DNA of 64,000 bases from Promicromonospora sp. MEB111 (GTDB taxonomy: Bacteria > Actinomycetota > Actinomycetes > Actinomycetales > Cellulomonadaceae), in contig NZ_JARVSD010000018.1 in NCBI RefSeq assembly GCF_030209445.1, forward strand, positions 62,001 to 126,000, read 5' to 3'. The notes beneath the pieces are model-generated. The model saw only the letters and a program-made list of their open reading frames with translations. It had not been told where the DNA came from and made no database searches. The position numbers and the translations under genes were made by a program. Within the stretch, counting starts at the first letter, position 1; every line of letters begins with the position of its first letter. This document shows, in pieces, positions 26,931-35,678 of this stretch.

Positions 26931-28235
26931 CTACGCCGGACGCCGGCCCGAGCGCAGCAGGGCCGACGCCGCGGCGAGCAGCACGAGCATCAGCACCCCG
27001 AAGGCGAGCACGGCGGCCGACGTCGGGACCATGCGCAGGAGGACCGCGAGCAGCACGACCGGCAGCGACATGCCGGCGTAGGCCGCGAGGAAGAGCCCGG
27101 CGAGGGCCTCGGCGCGCGACCCGCCGGCCGCGACCGAGACCACCGTGCCGACCCCCGCCTTGAACAGCGTGCCCGCACCGGCCCCGGTGACGATCCCGCC
27201 GACCACGAGCACCGGGAAGGTCGCCGTGAGCATCGCCCCGACGATGAGCACGAGACCCGCGGCCAGCAGCGTCACCCCGAGCGTGTGCTGCGCCCGGGTG
27301 CTGCGCCGGCCCGTCGCGATCTGGGCGAGGGCGGCGGAGCCGAACACGGCGAACGCGACGAGCCCCGCCACGGTGTGGGACGTGACGTGCAGGTCGTGGG
27401 CGAGGAACGACGGCGCCAGCGAGGTGAACAGCCCGAACATCGCGAAGCTGACGAAGCCGGCCATGAGGGCGCCCGCGTACAGGCCGCGGGACTCGGCCGG
27501 CACCGTCACGCGCTGCGGCCGGTAGTGCCAGGGCTCGCCCACGGCGTCGACGGTCTCGGGGACGAGTGTCATCAGCAGCAGCCCGACGACCAGCGCGAAC
27601 AGCAGGACGAGGTACGGGGTGCGCAGGGGAGCGGGGGCGACGTCGGCCAGGAGGCCGGCGACGAGCGGACCGAGGCCGATGCCGCCCAGGTTGGCCGCCG
27701 TCGAGATCATCTCGGCGTGCCGGCCGGCGGGCCTGCCCGCCGCGGCGCGCGAGGCGGCGTGCAGCTCCGTCATGTGGGCCGTCGCGGTGGCGGTCAGGAG
27801 GCCGATGCCGAAGCCCGAGACGAGGCGGGCGAGCAGGAGCGGCGTGAGGTCCGTCGACGTCAGGAAGACCAGCCCGGCGAGCACGTTCAGCAGCACCGCG
27901 GGGGCGATCAGGCGCAGGCGTCCGAACCGGTCGGACAGGTGGCCCGCGAGGAACAGCGCGGCGATGACGCCGACCGCGTACGCGGCGAAGACGAACGTGA
28001 CCGCCAGCGGACCGAAGCCTTCCCGCTCCTGATAGATCACGTACAGCGGGGCCGGGGCGCCGGCGAAGGCCATCGTCACGGCGAAGACGTAGGCGATGAT
28101 CCAGAACCCGCGGGCGTGGTGCCGGCGCGGGCGGGTGTCACCCGCGGGGAGCGAGGACTGGGTGCGGGCCGCCCGTGCCGGCTCAGGCCGGGCCTGCGTG
28201 CCGGACGGTGGTGTGGTGCTGGTCGAGAGTGTCAC
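26931..28235 (-). CDS. MFS transporter
   Basis: 434 residues from GTG 28235, chosen because the frame upstream reads through the divergent LysR promoter. A 40-residue polar N-terminus precedes 12 helices; motif A is GHLSDRFGRLRL and TM4-5 reads ARLVSGFGIGLLTATATAHMTEL. Divergent from a LysR regulator 81 bp away, its likely activator. Substrate unknown. Confidence 0.85.
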   Translation of the reverse strand: MTLSTSTTPPSGTQARPEPARAARTQSSLPAGDTRPRRHHARGFWIIAYVFAVTMAFAGAPAPLYVIYQEREGFGPLAVTFVFAAYAVGVIAALFLAGHLSDRFGRLRLIAPAVLLNVLAGLVFLTSTDLTPLLLARLVSGFGIGLLTATATAHMTELHAASRAAAGRPAGRHAEMISTAANLGGIGLGPLVAGLLADVAPAPLRTPYLVLLFALVVGLLLMTLVPETVDAVGEPWHYRPQRVTVPAESRGLYAGALMAGFVSFAMFGLFTSLAPSFLAHDLHVTSHTVAGLVAFAVFGSAALAQIATGRRSTRAQHTLGVTLLAAGLVLIVGAMLTATFPVLVVGGIVTGAGAGTLFKAGVGTVVSVAAGGSRAEALAGLFLAAYAGMSLPVVLLAVLLRMVPTSAAVLAFGVLMLVLLAAASALLRSGRRPA

Positions 28236-28291
28236 GCCTCGATCGTGCCGAGCCCGACTGATCGTGTCCAACGAATCTTTGCGAAGCAAGT

Positions 28292-28308
28292 TATCGCGAT
28301 CTGCGATA
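28292..28308. promoter_or_regulatory. LysR-type binding site (T-N11-A)
   Basis: TATCGC-GATCT-GCGATA, a perfect 6-bp inverted repeat that contains ATC-N9-GAT, i.e. the T-N11-A LysR consensus. It ends 8 bp before the LysR start and lies 57 bp from the MFS start. Confidence 0.6.
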
Positions 28309-28316
28309 GTGGGTCG

Positions 28317-29213
28317 GTGCAGCCTCATCAGCTCCGGTACTTCGTGGCGATCGCCGAGACGGGCGGCTTCACCGCCGGTGCGCAGCGCGCCCGGGTGGTG
28401 CAGTCCGCGGCGTCCACCGCTGTCAGACAGCTCGAGCGCGAGCTGGGCTGTGCCCTGTTCACCCGGGGCCGCCGCATCGCGCTCACCCCCGAGGGCGAGG
28501 CGCTGCTGCCCCGGGCACGGGACGTGCTTGCGGCGCTGGACGCCGCCCGGGCCGCCGTCGCCGCCACGCGCGGGCAGGTCGCCGGGACGGTGAGCCTCGG
28601 CATGATGAACCACCTCGCCGGCTTCGACCTGGCGAGCCTGCTGGCCGCCTTCGGGCGCGCGCACCCCGCCGTGGTGGTGCACGCCCGGCAGACGGCGACC
28701 GGCTCCCGGGGCAGCCTCGACGCCGTGCGCAGCGGCGACCTCGACCTCGCGCTCGTCTCCACGGCCGGCGAGACCGTCCCCGGGATGCGCCTGCGCTACC
28801 TGGACAGCGAGCCGATCCGGTTCGTCTGCCACCGTTCCCACCCGCTGGCGGGAGCGGGTTCGGTGCGGCTCGCGCAGATCGCGGACGAGGCCTACATCGA
28901 CTCGCCCGTGGGCTGGGGCAACCGCGCGGTGGTCGACGGCGCCTTCGCGGCCGCCGGCCTGCGCCGCACGATCCAGACCGAGGCGACCGACTTCGAGCTC
29001 GGCCAGGCGCTGGTGCGCGAACGGCTCGGCGTCATGTTCGTCCCGGCGTCCGCCGTGTCGCCGGACCCGCAGCTCGTCGCGCTCGACGTCGAGCCGGCGC
29101 TGACGTGGACGGTGCGCCTGGCCCACTCGGCGAGCCGTCCGCTGTCGGCGGCCGCGGCGGCGCTCGCCGCCGAGCTGGAGCGCGGTGGGCGCGGCGAGCC
29201 GGCTGCCGGCTAG
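28317..29213 (+). CDS. LysR-family transcriptional regulator
   Basis: 298 residues from GTG 28317 (VQPHQLRYFVAIAETGGF). Helix-turn-helix at 18-40 (FTAGAQRARVVQSAASTAVRQLERELG), then the effector-binding domain (about 90-290). Divergent from the MFS gene. Its stop overlaps the convergent VOC gene by 4 bp. Confidence 0.9.
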   Translation: MQPHQLRYFVAIAETGGFTAGAQRARVVQSAASTAVRQLERELGCALFTRGRRIALTPEGEALLPRARDVLAALDAARAAVAATRGQVAGTVSLGMMNHLAGFDLASLLAAFGRAHPAVVVHARQTATGSRGSLDAVRSGDLDLALVSTAGETVPGMRLRYLDSEPIRFVCHRSHPLAGAGSVRLAQIADEAYIDSPVGWGNRAVVDGAFAAAGLRRTIQTEATDFELGQALVRERLGVMFVPASAVSPDPQLVALDVEPALTWTVRLAHSASRPLSAAAAALAAELERGGRGEPAAG

Positions 29214-29734
29214 CGCACGGGAGCGCTGCTGCGGCCCTGCTCGCGGCCGCTCAGCTCGGCGTCGAGCGTGGCCTGGGCCACGCGCATGCCCTCGGCGTAG
29301 ACCGGGTCCTGCAACCGCTGCCACATCACGTCCTCCGGGACGTCCTCGACGTGGCTGACCACCCACCAGATGTTGCCGAAGGGGTCCCTGACCCGTCCGC
29401 CGCGCTGGCCGAAGGCGTTGTCGCCCAGCGCGGTGACGACGGCGGCGCCCGCGGTGACCGCGCGGCCGAACGCCGCGTCGGCGTCCGGCACGAACACGCG
29501 CAGCAGGCTCGGCATGACGGGCCACTCGGGGCGCCGGTCGAACGCCAACACAACCGTGTCGCCGACCCTGATCTCGCCGTGGCCGATCAGCCCGTCCTCG
29601 GTCGCGACGCGCGCCAGCTCCTCGCCGTCGAACGCCTGCGTGACGAAGTCGAGGAACGCGCCGGTGTCGTCGGTGACGACCCACGGGGCGACGGACGTGT
29701 ATCCGGCGGGGGCGGCGCTGGTCTGCTCGGGCAT
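29210..29734 (-). CDS. VOC (glyoxalase/PhnB-like) family protein
   Basis: 174 residues. Two beta-alpha-beta-beta-beta modules; PWVVTDDTGAFLDFVTQAFDGEEL and VRDPFGNIWWVVSHVEDV are characteristic of PhnB-like VOC proteins. An extra helical tail (VMWQRLQDPVYAEGM) is present. Metal ligands are not certain. Function unknown; members include resistance proteins and dioxygenase-like enzymes. Confidence 0.75.
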   Translation of the reverse strand: MPEQTSAAPAGYTSVAPWVVTDDTGAFLDFVTQAFDGEELARVATEDGLIGHGEIRVGDTVVLAFDRRPEWPVMPSLLRVFVPDADAAFGRAVTAGAAVVTALGDNAFGQRGGRVRDPFGNIWWVVSHVEDVPEDVMWQRLQDPVYAEGMRVAQATLDAELSGREQGRSSAPVR

Positions 29735-29949
29735 GACTGGTCCTCTCGGGGCGGTTTGCTTGATACGACGACGGTAGGCCGGGAAGAGGTCAGTTCCTGT
29801 CCTGCACCGGAGACGAAGCGCCGGACCGCGTGGTTCGCGCGGGCAACTATGTAAGGTGCAGGTATCCCCCTCGCGCCGCGCGGAGCCCGTGCTGCGGGCT
29901 ACCCACGCGCGCCGAGCACGTCCCCTCGTCGAAGGATCGTCTGCCCCAC

Positions 29950-31404
29950 ATGAGATTCCGCTTTCCCCCGGGCGACCGCTCCCGGCTCACCCGCATGCCG
30001 AGGCCGGGTGTGGTCATCGCGGTGCTCGCGTTCGCCGGCATGGGGGCGTCGTTCATGCAGACGATCCTGCTGCCGATCCAGGCGGAGCTGCCGGTGCTCC
30101 TGGGCGTCTCGCGTGACGTCACCGCCTGGGTGATCACCGTGACCCTGCTGGTGGCGGCCATCTGCACGCCCATCTCGGGGCGGCTCGGTGACATGTACGG
30201 CAAGAAGACGGTCGCGCTCGCGCTGCTCGGCCTGCTGGCGCTGGGCTCGGTGGTCGCGGCGCTGTCGCCGTCCGTGGTGCTGCTGATCGTCGGGCGAGCA
30301 CTGCAGGGCATGGGCATGGGCGTGGTGCCGCTCGGCATCTCGATCCTGCGCGACGTGCTGCACCGCGACCGGCTCGGGTCGGGGATCGCGCTGGTCAGCG
30401 CGACGCTGGGCGTCGGCGGCGCGCTCGGCCTGCCGATCAGCGCGTTCGTCACCGAGCGCTACGACTGGCACGTGGTGTTCTGGGTGGCGGCCGGCATCGG
30501 CCTGCTCGCGCTGGTGCTGGTCGCGTGGGTCGTGCCCGTCAGCACGCTGCGCACGGGCGGCAGGCTCGACGTCGTCGGCGTGCTCGGCCTCGCCGTGGGC
30601 TTGACCGGGGTGCTGCTGGCGGTCTCGCGCGGCAACGACTGGGGCTGGGGATCGCCGCGCACGCTCGGGCTCCTGCTCGGCGGTCTCGTGGTCCTGCTGG
30701 TGTGGGGCTGGTACGAGCTGCGCATCGAGGAGCCGCTCGTGGACCTGCGGGTGACGGCGCGCGGCACGGTGCTGTTCACCAACCTGGCCTCGATCGCGAT
30801 GGGCTTCGCGCTGTTCGCCTCCAACGTGGTGTTCCCGCAGCTCCTGGAGCTGCCGACGGCGGCGGGCGGCCTGGGGCTGACCCTGATGCAGGCCAGCCTG
30901 ATCCTCATGCCGTCCGGCCTGGTGATGCTCGCGATGTCGCCGGTCTCGGGGCGGCTCGCGCACCGCTTCGGGGCCAAGCCGCTGCTCGCGTCCGGGGCCG
31001 CCGTCATCGCGGTCTCCTACGTGATCGCCGTCGTGGTCGACCTCGACGTGTGGCACGTGCTGGTGGTCAACATCGTGGTCGGCGTCGGCATCGGCCTGGG
31101 GTTCGCGGCGATGCCCGCCCTGATCATGCAGGTCGTGCCGTCGCACGAGACCGGCGCCGCGAACGGGCTGAACACCCTGATGCGATCCCTGGGCACGACG
31201 TCGGCCGCCGCCGTCGTGGGCGGGGTGCTCGCCGCGGGCGGCGCGCAGTACGACGGCGTCCCGGTGCCGTCCGGCGACGCGTTCCGCACGGCCCTGCTGC
31301 TCGGCCTCCTCGCGGCGCTCGTGTGCACGGTCCTGGCGCTGCTGATTCCGCGGCCGAAGCCGCCCGTCGACGAGCACCCGGCCCTGCCGGACGGGGTGCT
31401 GTAG
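29950..31404 (+). CDS. MFS transporter, DHA2-like (14 TM)
   Basis: 484 residues from ATG 29950; an alternative ATG at 29995 would drop 15 basic residues. About 14 helices, motif A GRLGDMYGKKTVAL, motif C-like GRALQGMGMGVVPLGISILRD and GVGGALGLPISAFV typical of drug/H+ antiporters. The ATP-grasp gene follows 119 bp downstream, so the exporter may carry its product, but a candidate metal-responsive box in between suggests the latter has its own promoter. Confidence 0.85.
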   Translation: MRFRFPPGDRSRLTRMPRPGVVIAVLAFAGMGASFMQTILLPIQAELPVLLGVSRDVTAWVITVTLLVAAICTPISGRLGDMYGKKTVALALLGLLALGSVVAALSPSVVLLIVGRALQGMGMGVVPLGISILRDVLHRDRLGSGIALVSATLGVGGALGLPISAFVTERYDWHVVFWVAAGIGLLALVLVAWVVPVSTLRTGGRLDVVGVLGLAVGLTGVLLAVSRGNDWGWGSPRTLGLLLGGLVVLLVWGWYELRIEEPLVDLRVTARGTVLFTNLASIAMGFALFASNVVFPQLLELPTAAGGLGLTLMQASLILMPSGLVMLAMSPVSGRLAHRFGAKPLLASGAAVIAVSYVIAVVVDLDVWHVLVVNIVVGVGIGLGFAAMPALIMQVVPSHETGAANGLNTLMRSLGTTSAAAVVGGVLAAGGAQYDGVPVPSGDAFRTALLLGLLAALVCTVLALLIPRPKPPVDEHPALPDGVL

Positions 31405-31478
31405 CGGGGCAACGCCCTGCGGATCAGCGCTCTCCGGCAGGCCGCCGCGTCGTCGGCATGGCAGGCTGTGCGCCATGT

Positions 31479-31493
31479 TGAGAACGACTCTCG
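31479..31493 (+). promoter_or_regulatory. candidate degenerate Zur-type box
   Basis: TGAGAACGACTCTCG. The left half is identical to the two boxes at 34329 and 34368; three positions differ in the right half. It lies 30 bp upstream of the ATP-grasp start. Three mismatches make this tentative. Confidence 0.3.
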
Positions 31494-31523
31494 TTCGCGT
31501 TCGCACGCACGGGGCGTGCTGAC

Positions 31524-32795
31524 GTGGCGAACCTGTTGATGATCGAGAGCTGGCTCCAGTCGACCGGCCTGATGCTCCCGCCCCTCCTGCGCGACGCCGG
31601 CCACGTGTACGTGCTGATCACCCGCGACCCCGGCCTCTACCGGCTGCCCGACGGCGCACCCCACCCGGTCCTGGCGCTCGCGGCCGAGGTGGTCGTCGCC
31701 GAGACCAACGACGAGGACGCCCTGCTCGCTGCGGCGCGCGAGCTCGCCGCGCGCCGGCCGGTCGACGGCGTGCTGACGACCTGCGACTACTACCTGCCCG
31801 CCGTCGCCCACGTCGCGGAGGGCCTGGGCCTGCCCGGGGCGCCCGCCGACGTGCTGCGCACCGTGACGCGCAAGCACCTGGTGCGGCACGCGCTCGCGGC
31901 CGGGGGAGTGCCCGACGTCCCGTTCGCCGTGGCGGCCACGTGGGACCAGGCGCGCAAGGAGGCCGCGAGCCTCGGCTACCCGCTCGTGGTCAAGCCGGTC
32001 GACATGAACTCCGGCACGTCGGTGCGCAAGGTGGTCGACGAGGCCGGGCTGGCCGTGGCCTTCGCCGAGGCGACCGGTCCCGAGCGCAACACCCGGGACC
32101 AGCCGCTGGAGCGGCTGGCGCTGCTCGAACGGGTCCTCGAGGGCCCGGAGTACAGCGTCGAGTCGGTGACCCGCGACGGCGTGACGCGGGTGCTCGGCAT
32201 CACCGCCAAGTCCGTCGCCGAACCCGGCGTCGAGGCGGGTTCGGGCTTCGTCGAGTCGGGGCACCTGTTCCCCGCCCCGCTGGCGCCCGGCGAGCAGCAG
32301 GCGATCGAGGCGCACGTCGTCGCGGTGCTCGACGCCGTCGGGCTGACGCACGGCATCAGCCACACCGAGGTGCGGCTCACCGCGGCCGGACCCCGGCTGA
32401 TCGAGCTCAACCCGCGCCAGGGCGGCGGGTACATCTTCGAGCTGGTGCGCCTCGTGACGGGATTAAACCCGCTGCGGGTGCTGGTGGACCTGGCGCTCGG
32501 GCGCGAGCCGGTACCCGGCCCGTCGGCCGCGACCAGCGCGGCGGTGACGTTCCTGCTCGCGCCGGCGGACGGCGTCGTGCGCGAGGTCCGGGGCGCCCAG
32601 CGGCTGGCGGACGACGAGCGCGTGCTCGGCCACGAGACGCCGGCACCCGGCCGCGAGGTGCGGCCGGGCGACAACAACGAGCGGATCGGGCACGTGCTGG
32701 TCGCGGACCCGACCGGGCACGCGGCCAAGGACTGGGCCGACGAGCTCGCGGCCGGGGTCGACGTCCGGGTCGAGGCGGGCGCGCTCGCGCGCTGA
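31524..32795 (+). CDS. ATP-grasp carboxylate-amine ligase
   Basis: 423 residues from GTG 31524. ATP-grasp fold: GYPLVVKPVDMNSGTSVRKV (ATP-binding Lys and Gly-rich loop), ERVLEGPEYSVESV, and the metal site HTEVRLTAAGPRLIELNPRQGGGYI. It resembles ligases that join amino acids to carboxylates in dipeptide, carnosine or siderophore synthesis. Product unknown. Its neighbours are an exporter on one side and the Zur regulon on the other. Confidence 0.8.
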   Translation: MANLLMIESWLQSTGLMLPPLLRDAGHVYVLITRDPGLYRLPDGAPHPVLALAAEVVVAETNDEDALLAAARELAARRPVDGVLTTCDYYLPAVAHVAEGLGLPGAPADVLRTVTRKHLVRHALAAGGVPDVPFAVAATWDQARKEAASLGYPLVVKPVDMNSGTSVRKVVDEAGLAVAFAEATGPERNTRDQPLERLALLERVLEGPEYSVESVTRDGVTRVLGITAKSVAEPGVEAGSGFVESGHLFPAPLAPGEQQAIEAHVVAVLDAVGLTHGISHTEVRLTAAGPRLIELNPRQGGGYIFELVRLVTGLNPLRVLVDLALGREPVPGPSAATSAAVTFLLAPADGVVREVRGAQRLADDERVLGHETPAPGREVRPGDNNERIGHVLVADPTGHAAKDWADELAAGVDVRVEAGALAR

Positions 32796-32822
32796 CCCGC
32801 GGCCGTGCCGCCCCCATGTACG

Positions 32823-32860
32823 ACGAACGCCCCGGCGCCGGGAGGCGCTGGGGCGTTCGT
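32823..32860. terminator. hairpin terminator
   Basis: ACGAACGCCCCGGCGC (32823-32838) pairs with GCGCTGGGGCGTTCGT (32845-32860) with one G-U pair. Between the convergent ATP-grasp and rpmF genes. Confidence 0.65.
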
Positions 32861-32912
32861 GGTTCCGCGGGATGCGGACCGTGATCAGTCGTGGGTGGTC
32901 AGTCGTGCGCGA

Positions 32913-33080
32913 TCAGTCGGGGGCGACCAGGCCGCGCCGGACCGCGGGCACCAGCCGCGCGGGGATGCGCACCTGGCGCCCGTCCACGGTCACCGCGACC
33001 AGGTCGGGTACCTGGGCCGTCCACTGCGCCCGCCGCGACCGGGTCCGCGACCGGGACATCTTCCGCTTGGGGACCGCCAT
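32913..33080 (-). CDS. rpmF: 50S ribosomal protein L32, zinc-free paralogue
   Basis: 55 residues: [20 protein letters not shown]. The N-terminal MAVPKRK(M/T)S is the L32 signature. It has no Cys, so it lacks the zinc ribbon of the usual form. Last gene of the Zur-controlled ribosomal protein operon, 3 bp after rpmG. Confidence 0.9.
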   Translation of the reverse strand: MAVPKRKMSRSRTRSRRAQWTAQVPDLVAVTVDGRQVRIPARLVPAVRRGLVAPD

Positions 33081-33083
33081 CGA

Positions 33084-33251
33084 TCAGCGCTCCTCGCGGA
33101 AGTCCACGTGCTGCCGCGCGACGGGGTCGAACTTGCGCAGCACGAGCCGGTCGGGGTCGTTGCGCCGGTTCTTGCGGGTCACGTAGGTGAACCCGGTGCC
33201 CGCCGTCGAGCGGAGCTTGATCACGGGTCGCAGGTCGGTACGCGAAGCCAT
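33084..33251 (-). CDS. rpmG: 50S ribosomal protein L33, zinc-free paralogue
   Basis: 55 residues: [20 protein letters not shown] then [14 protein letters not shown]. The zinc-binding CxxC pairs of C+ L33 are absent. Its ATG overlaps the L31 stop (TGATG). Confidence 0.92.
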   Translation of the reverse strand: MASRTDLRPVIKLRSTAGTGFTYVTRKNRRNDPDRLVLRKFDPVARQHVDFREER

Positions 33252-33553
33252 CAGTTACCACCCTTGCTGTCGTTGCTCTTGTTGTGCTTGGCGTAGCGCT
33301 GCCGGAACTTCTCGACGCGTCCGGCGGTGTCGACCACGCGGGCCGAACCGGTCCAGAACGGGTGGCTGGCGCTGCTGATCTCGACGTCGACCACGGGGTA
33401 GGTCTGGCCGTCGGACCACTCGATGGTCGCCGTGGGGCGGCCCGGACCGGAGTCCGTGCTGCCGGCGAGCGTCGAACGGGTCAGGAACGTGAAACCGGCG
33501 CTCGCGTCCCGGAAGACCACGGGGCCGTAGGTGGGGTGAAGGTTCTGCTTCAT
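33251..33553 (-). CDS. rpmE2: 50S ribosomal protein L31 type B (zinc-free)
   Basis: 100 residues from ATG 33553. [16 protein letters not shown] and [28 protein letters not shown] are diagnostic of type B L31; no Cys is present. A 30-residue insertion-like segment ([14 protein letters not shown]) is typical of actinobacterial type B proteins. Confidence 0.93.
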   Translation of the reverse strand: MKQNLHPTYGPVVFRDASAGFTFLTRSTLAGSTDSGPGRPTATIEWSDGQTYPVVDVEISSASHPFWTGSARVVDTAGRVEKFRQRYAKHNKSNDSKGGN

Positions 33554-33570
33554 GGCTTGTCTCCTTGTCC

Positions 33571-33693
33571 TCAGCCCTGGCGCGCCTTCCAGCGCGGGTT
33601 GAGCTTGTTGATCACGAACGTCTTGCCGTGCCGGCGCACGACCTTGGCGCCGGGCTTGTCCTTCAGGGACCGCAGTGATGCGCGAACCTTCAT
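33571..33693 (-). CDS. rpmJ: 50S ribosomal protein L36, zinc-free paralogue
   Basis: 40 residues: [20 protein letters not shown] then [18 protein letters not shown]. This is the Cys-less (YkgO-like) L36. The gene is too short for most ORF thresholds. It lies 17 bp before rpmE2 on the minus strand, same operon. Confidence 0.93.
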   Translation of the reverse strand: MKVRASLRSLKDKPGAKVVRRHGKTFVINKLNPRWKARQG

Positions 33694-33751
33694 GTGTCAC
33701 TCCTTCGTAGCGGGTGGGCGACGGCGGGGCCGTCGGGGGTGCCGGCCGGTC

Positions 33752-34057
33752 TCACCAGCTCGACTTGGTCACCCCGGGCAGCTCGCCCCGGTGGGCCATC
33801 TCGCGCAGGCGGATCCGGGACAGCCCGAACTTCCGCGAGTACGCGCGGGGCCGTCCGTCGACGGCGTCGCGGTTGCGCAGCCGGGTCGGGCTGGCGTCGC
33901 GCGGCTGACCCGACAACTCCGCGGCGGCGGCCTGGCGCTCCTCGGCCGGCAGGTCCAGCCTGCGGAGGGTGCGGCGCAGCTCCGCGCGGCGCTCGGCGTA
34001 CCGGGCGACGAGCTCGCGCCGCCGTTCGTCGGCGGCGATCTTCGACTTCTTGGCCAT
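33752..34057 (-). CDS. rpsN: 30S ribosomal protein S14, zinc-free long form
   Basis: 101 residues: [20 protein letters not shown] to [34 protein letters not shown]. The long form lacks the CxxC...CxxC zinc site of short S14. Its ATG overlaps the L28 stop (TGATG-type). Confidence 0.93.
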   Translation of the reverse strand: MAKKSKIAADERRRELVARYAERRAELRRTLRRLDLPAEERQAAAAELSGQPRDASPTRLRNRDAVDGRPRAYSRKFGLSRIRLREMAHRGELPGVTKSSW

Positions 34058-34293
34058 CAGACCTTCTCCCCTCTGGCCAGGATCTGGGCGACGACGACGT
34101 CGATGCCCTTGCGATCGATGGTCTTGATGCCCTTGGTGCTCACCCGCAGCGTGACGTTGCGGCCGAGCGACGGGACCCAGTAGCGCTTCTTCTGGATGTT
34201 GGGGTCGAACCGCCGCTTGGTCCGCACGTGGGAGTGCGAAATCGAGTGGCCGAACCCCGGCACGGTGCCCAGCACCTGGCATCTGGCTGACAC
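34057..34293 (-). CDS. rpmB: 50S ribosomal protein L28, zinc-free paralogue
   Basis: 78 residues from GTG 34293 ([20 protein letters not shown]). Further upstream the frame runs into the Zur box, so this start is preferred. A single Cys remains where zinc-binding L28 has CxxC, so it should not bind zinc. First gene of the six-gene operon; the Zur box at 34329 lies 35 bp upstream. Confidence 0.92.
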   Translation of the reverse strand: MSARCQVLGTVPGFGHSISHSHVRTKRRFDPNIQKKRYWVPSLGRNVTLRVSTKGIKTIDRKGIDVVVAQILARGEKV

Positions 34294-34328
34294 ATGACCT
34301 CCTGTCGCGACGGACTGGCCGCCGCTGG

Positions 34329-34343
34329 TGAGAACCGTTCTCA
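34329..34343. promoter_or_regulatory. Zur box, perfect 15-bp palindrome
   Basis: TGAGAACCGTTCTCA, a perfect inverted repeat about a central base, proximal to rpmB. With the second copy at 34368 it lies between the divergent zinc-free ribosomal protein operon and the CobW-like gene, the classic Zur targets. Zn-Zur would repress both in zinc-replete cells. Confidence 0.8.
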
Positions 34344-34367
34344 TATCGCGCTACAGTGAACCAGAAC

Positions 34368-34382
34368 TGAGAACGGTTATCA
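34368..34382. promoter_or_regulatory. Zur box, second copy
   Basis: TGAGAACGGTTATCA, one mismatch to a perfect palindrome, 38 bp upstream of the CobW-like start. It is 39 bp start to start from the first box (close to four helical turns). Confidence 0.75.
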
Positions 34383-34419
34383 ATTATTCCGGGGGCAGCC
34401 CCCCGGGCGAGGAGGCAGC

Positions 34420-35574
34420 ATGTACCGAACCGGAGACGGCCGCGGAATCATCCCGGTGAGCGTCCTGGCCACCATCGACCCCGTGCTGCGCGACTCCGCG
34501 CTGTTCGGGTTGCTCACCGACACACCCGGCGTCGTCGCCGCCCGGCACGACATCTACGAGGACCACCTGCGGCGCGTCGTCCTCGACGCCACCGGCGTCA
34601 TCGAGGACGTGCTGGTGCCGCTGGAGCACGCCTGCCTGTCCTGCGCCGTCCGCGAGGACGCCGTCCCCACCATCGCACGCCTCGCCCGCGACGGCCGCTG
34701 GTCCCACGTGCTGCTCGCGCTCCCCATCAGCGCCGAACCCCTGCCCGCGGCCCGCTCGCTGGCGGCCGAGACCGCACCCGGTGGCGCGCTCGACCACACG
34801 CGCATCGCCACGTCCTTCACCGTGGTCGACGCCGACACCCTCCAGCGCGACCTGCTCGGCGACGACACCCTGCTCGAATGCGGCATCGGCCTCACCAGCG
34901 GTGACGAGCGCTCGGTGGGGGAGGCGCTCGCGGCCCAGATCGAGCAGGCGGACCTCGTGGTGGCCCACGGTTCGCCGGCCGGGCCCGCCGGCGTCTCGCT
35001 GCCGCCCACGGCGTCGGGCCTGCTGGACCGGCTGCGCGGCGCCGGGACGCGCCGCGTGAACGGGCTGCACGCCCTCTCGGCCGCCGGGCTCGCCGCCGCC
35101 ACGCACTCGCCGGCTCGCGCAGAGCACCGGGCGCATCCGCTCGGGGCGGTCGTCGTCACCGGTCCGGGCGGCGTGCCCGACGACCGGAGCTGGACGCTGG
35201 AGCTGCGCTCACCCCTGCCGTTCCACCCGGAGCGGCTGCTGGAGCACATCGAGTCGCTCGGCGCGGGCGGACTGCGGGCCCGCGGTGTCTTCCACGTGGC
35301 CGACCGGCCCGGGCTCGCCTGCCTGTGGGACGGCGCGGGCGGTCAGCTCGCGGTCGGCGACCTGGGCCCGTGGTCGGAGGTCTGCGCGGGTGCGCCGCCG
35401 CACACCCGGATCGTGGTGGTCGGGGTCGCTGACTCCGGGCCGGACGACGAGCGGCGCCGCCTGCGGGAGGCGTTCCACGCGGCGCTGTGCACGCCCGAGG
35501 AGGCCGCTGCCGGCGTCGAGTGGCTGTGGCGCGAGGACCACCTGGCCCCCTGGCTGGGCGCCCGCTCCGCCTGA
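34420..35574 (+). CDS. CobW/COG0523-related protein without a P-loop, Mrf-like ribosome hibernation factor candidate
   Basis: 384 residues, SD GGAGG 5 nt before ATG. The N-terminus reads [22 protein letters not shown] where COG0523 GTPases have GxxGxGKT; no Walker A exists, so GTP hydrolysis is unlikely. CLSC (72-75, in [13 protein letters not shown]) corresponds to the metal-binding CxCC region. The C-terminal CobW_C-type domain contains [16 protein letters not shown]. Both features and the position beside zinc-free L28 match mycobacterial Mrf (Rv0106 and its M. smegmatis counterpart), which recruits the hibernation factor Mpy to zinc-free ribosomes. That function is transferred by resemblance from memory, not by alignment. 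Controlled by the Zur box at 34368. Confidence 0.75.
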   Translation: MYRTGDGRGIIPVSVLATIDPVLRDSALFGLLTDTPGVVAARHDIYEDHLRRVVLDATGVIEDVLVPLEHACLSCAVREDAVPTIARLARDGRWSHVLLALPISAEPLPAARSLAAETAPGGALDHTRIATSFTVVDADTLQRDLLGDDTLLECGIGLTSGDERSVGEALAAQIEQADLVVAHGSPAGPAGVSLPPTASGLLDRLRGAGTRRVNGLHALSAAGLAAATHSPARAEHRAHPLGAVVVTGPGGVPDDRSWTLELRSPLPFHPERLLEHIESLGAGGLRARGVFHVADRPGLACLWDGAGGQLAVGDLGPWSEVCAGAPPHTRIVVVGVADSGPDDERRRLREAFHAALCTPEEAAAGVEWLWREDHLAPWLGARSA

Positions 35575-35594
35575 CCTGCCCGCCCCCCGCCCGC

Positions 35595-35661
35595 CCCGTT
35601 GAGTGCTGGATACTCGCCCTTCCGGAGGCGCTGGAGGGGCGAATACCCAGCACTCAACGGG
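35595..35661. terminator. hairpin terminator between convergent genes
   Basis: 25-nt arms (left 35595-35619 CCCGTTGAGTGCTGGATAC...; right 35637-35661) with two mismatches or wobbles and a 17-nt loop. Between the stops of the CobW-like gene and the GNAT gene. Confidence 0.7.
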
Positions 35662-35678
35662 TCTGTGCGGGGCGGTGG

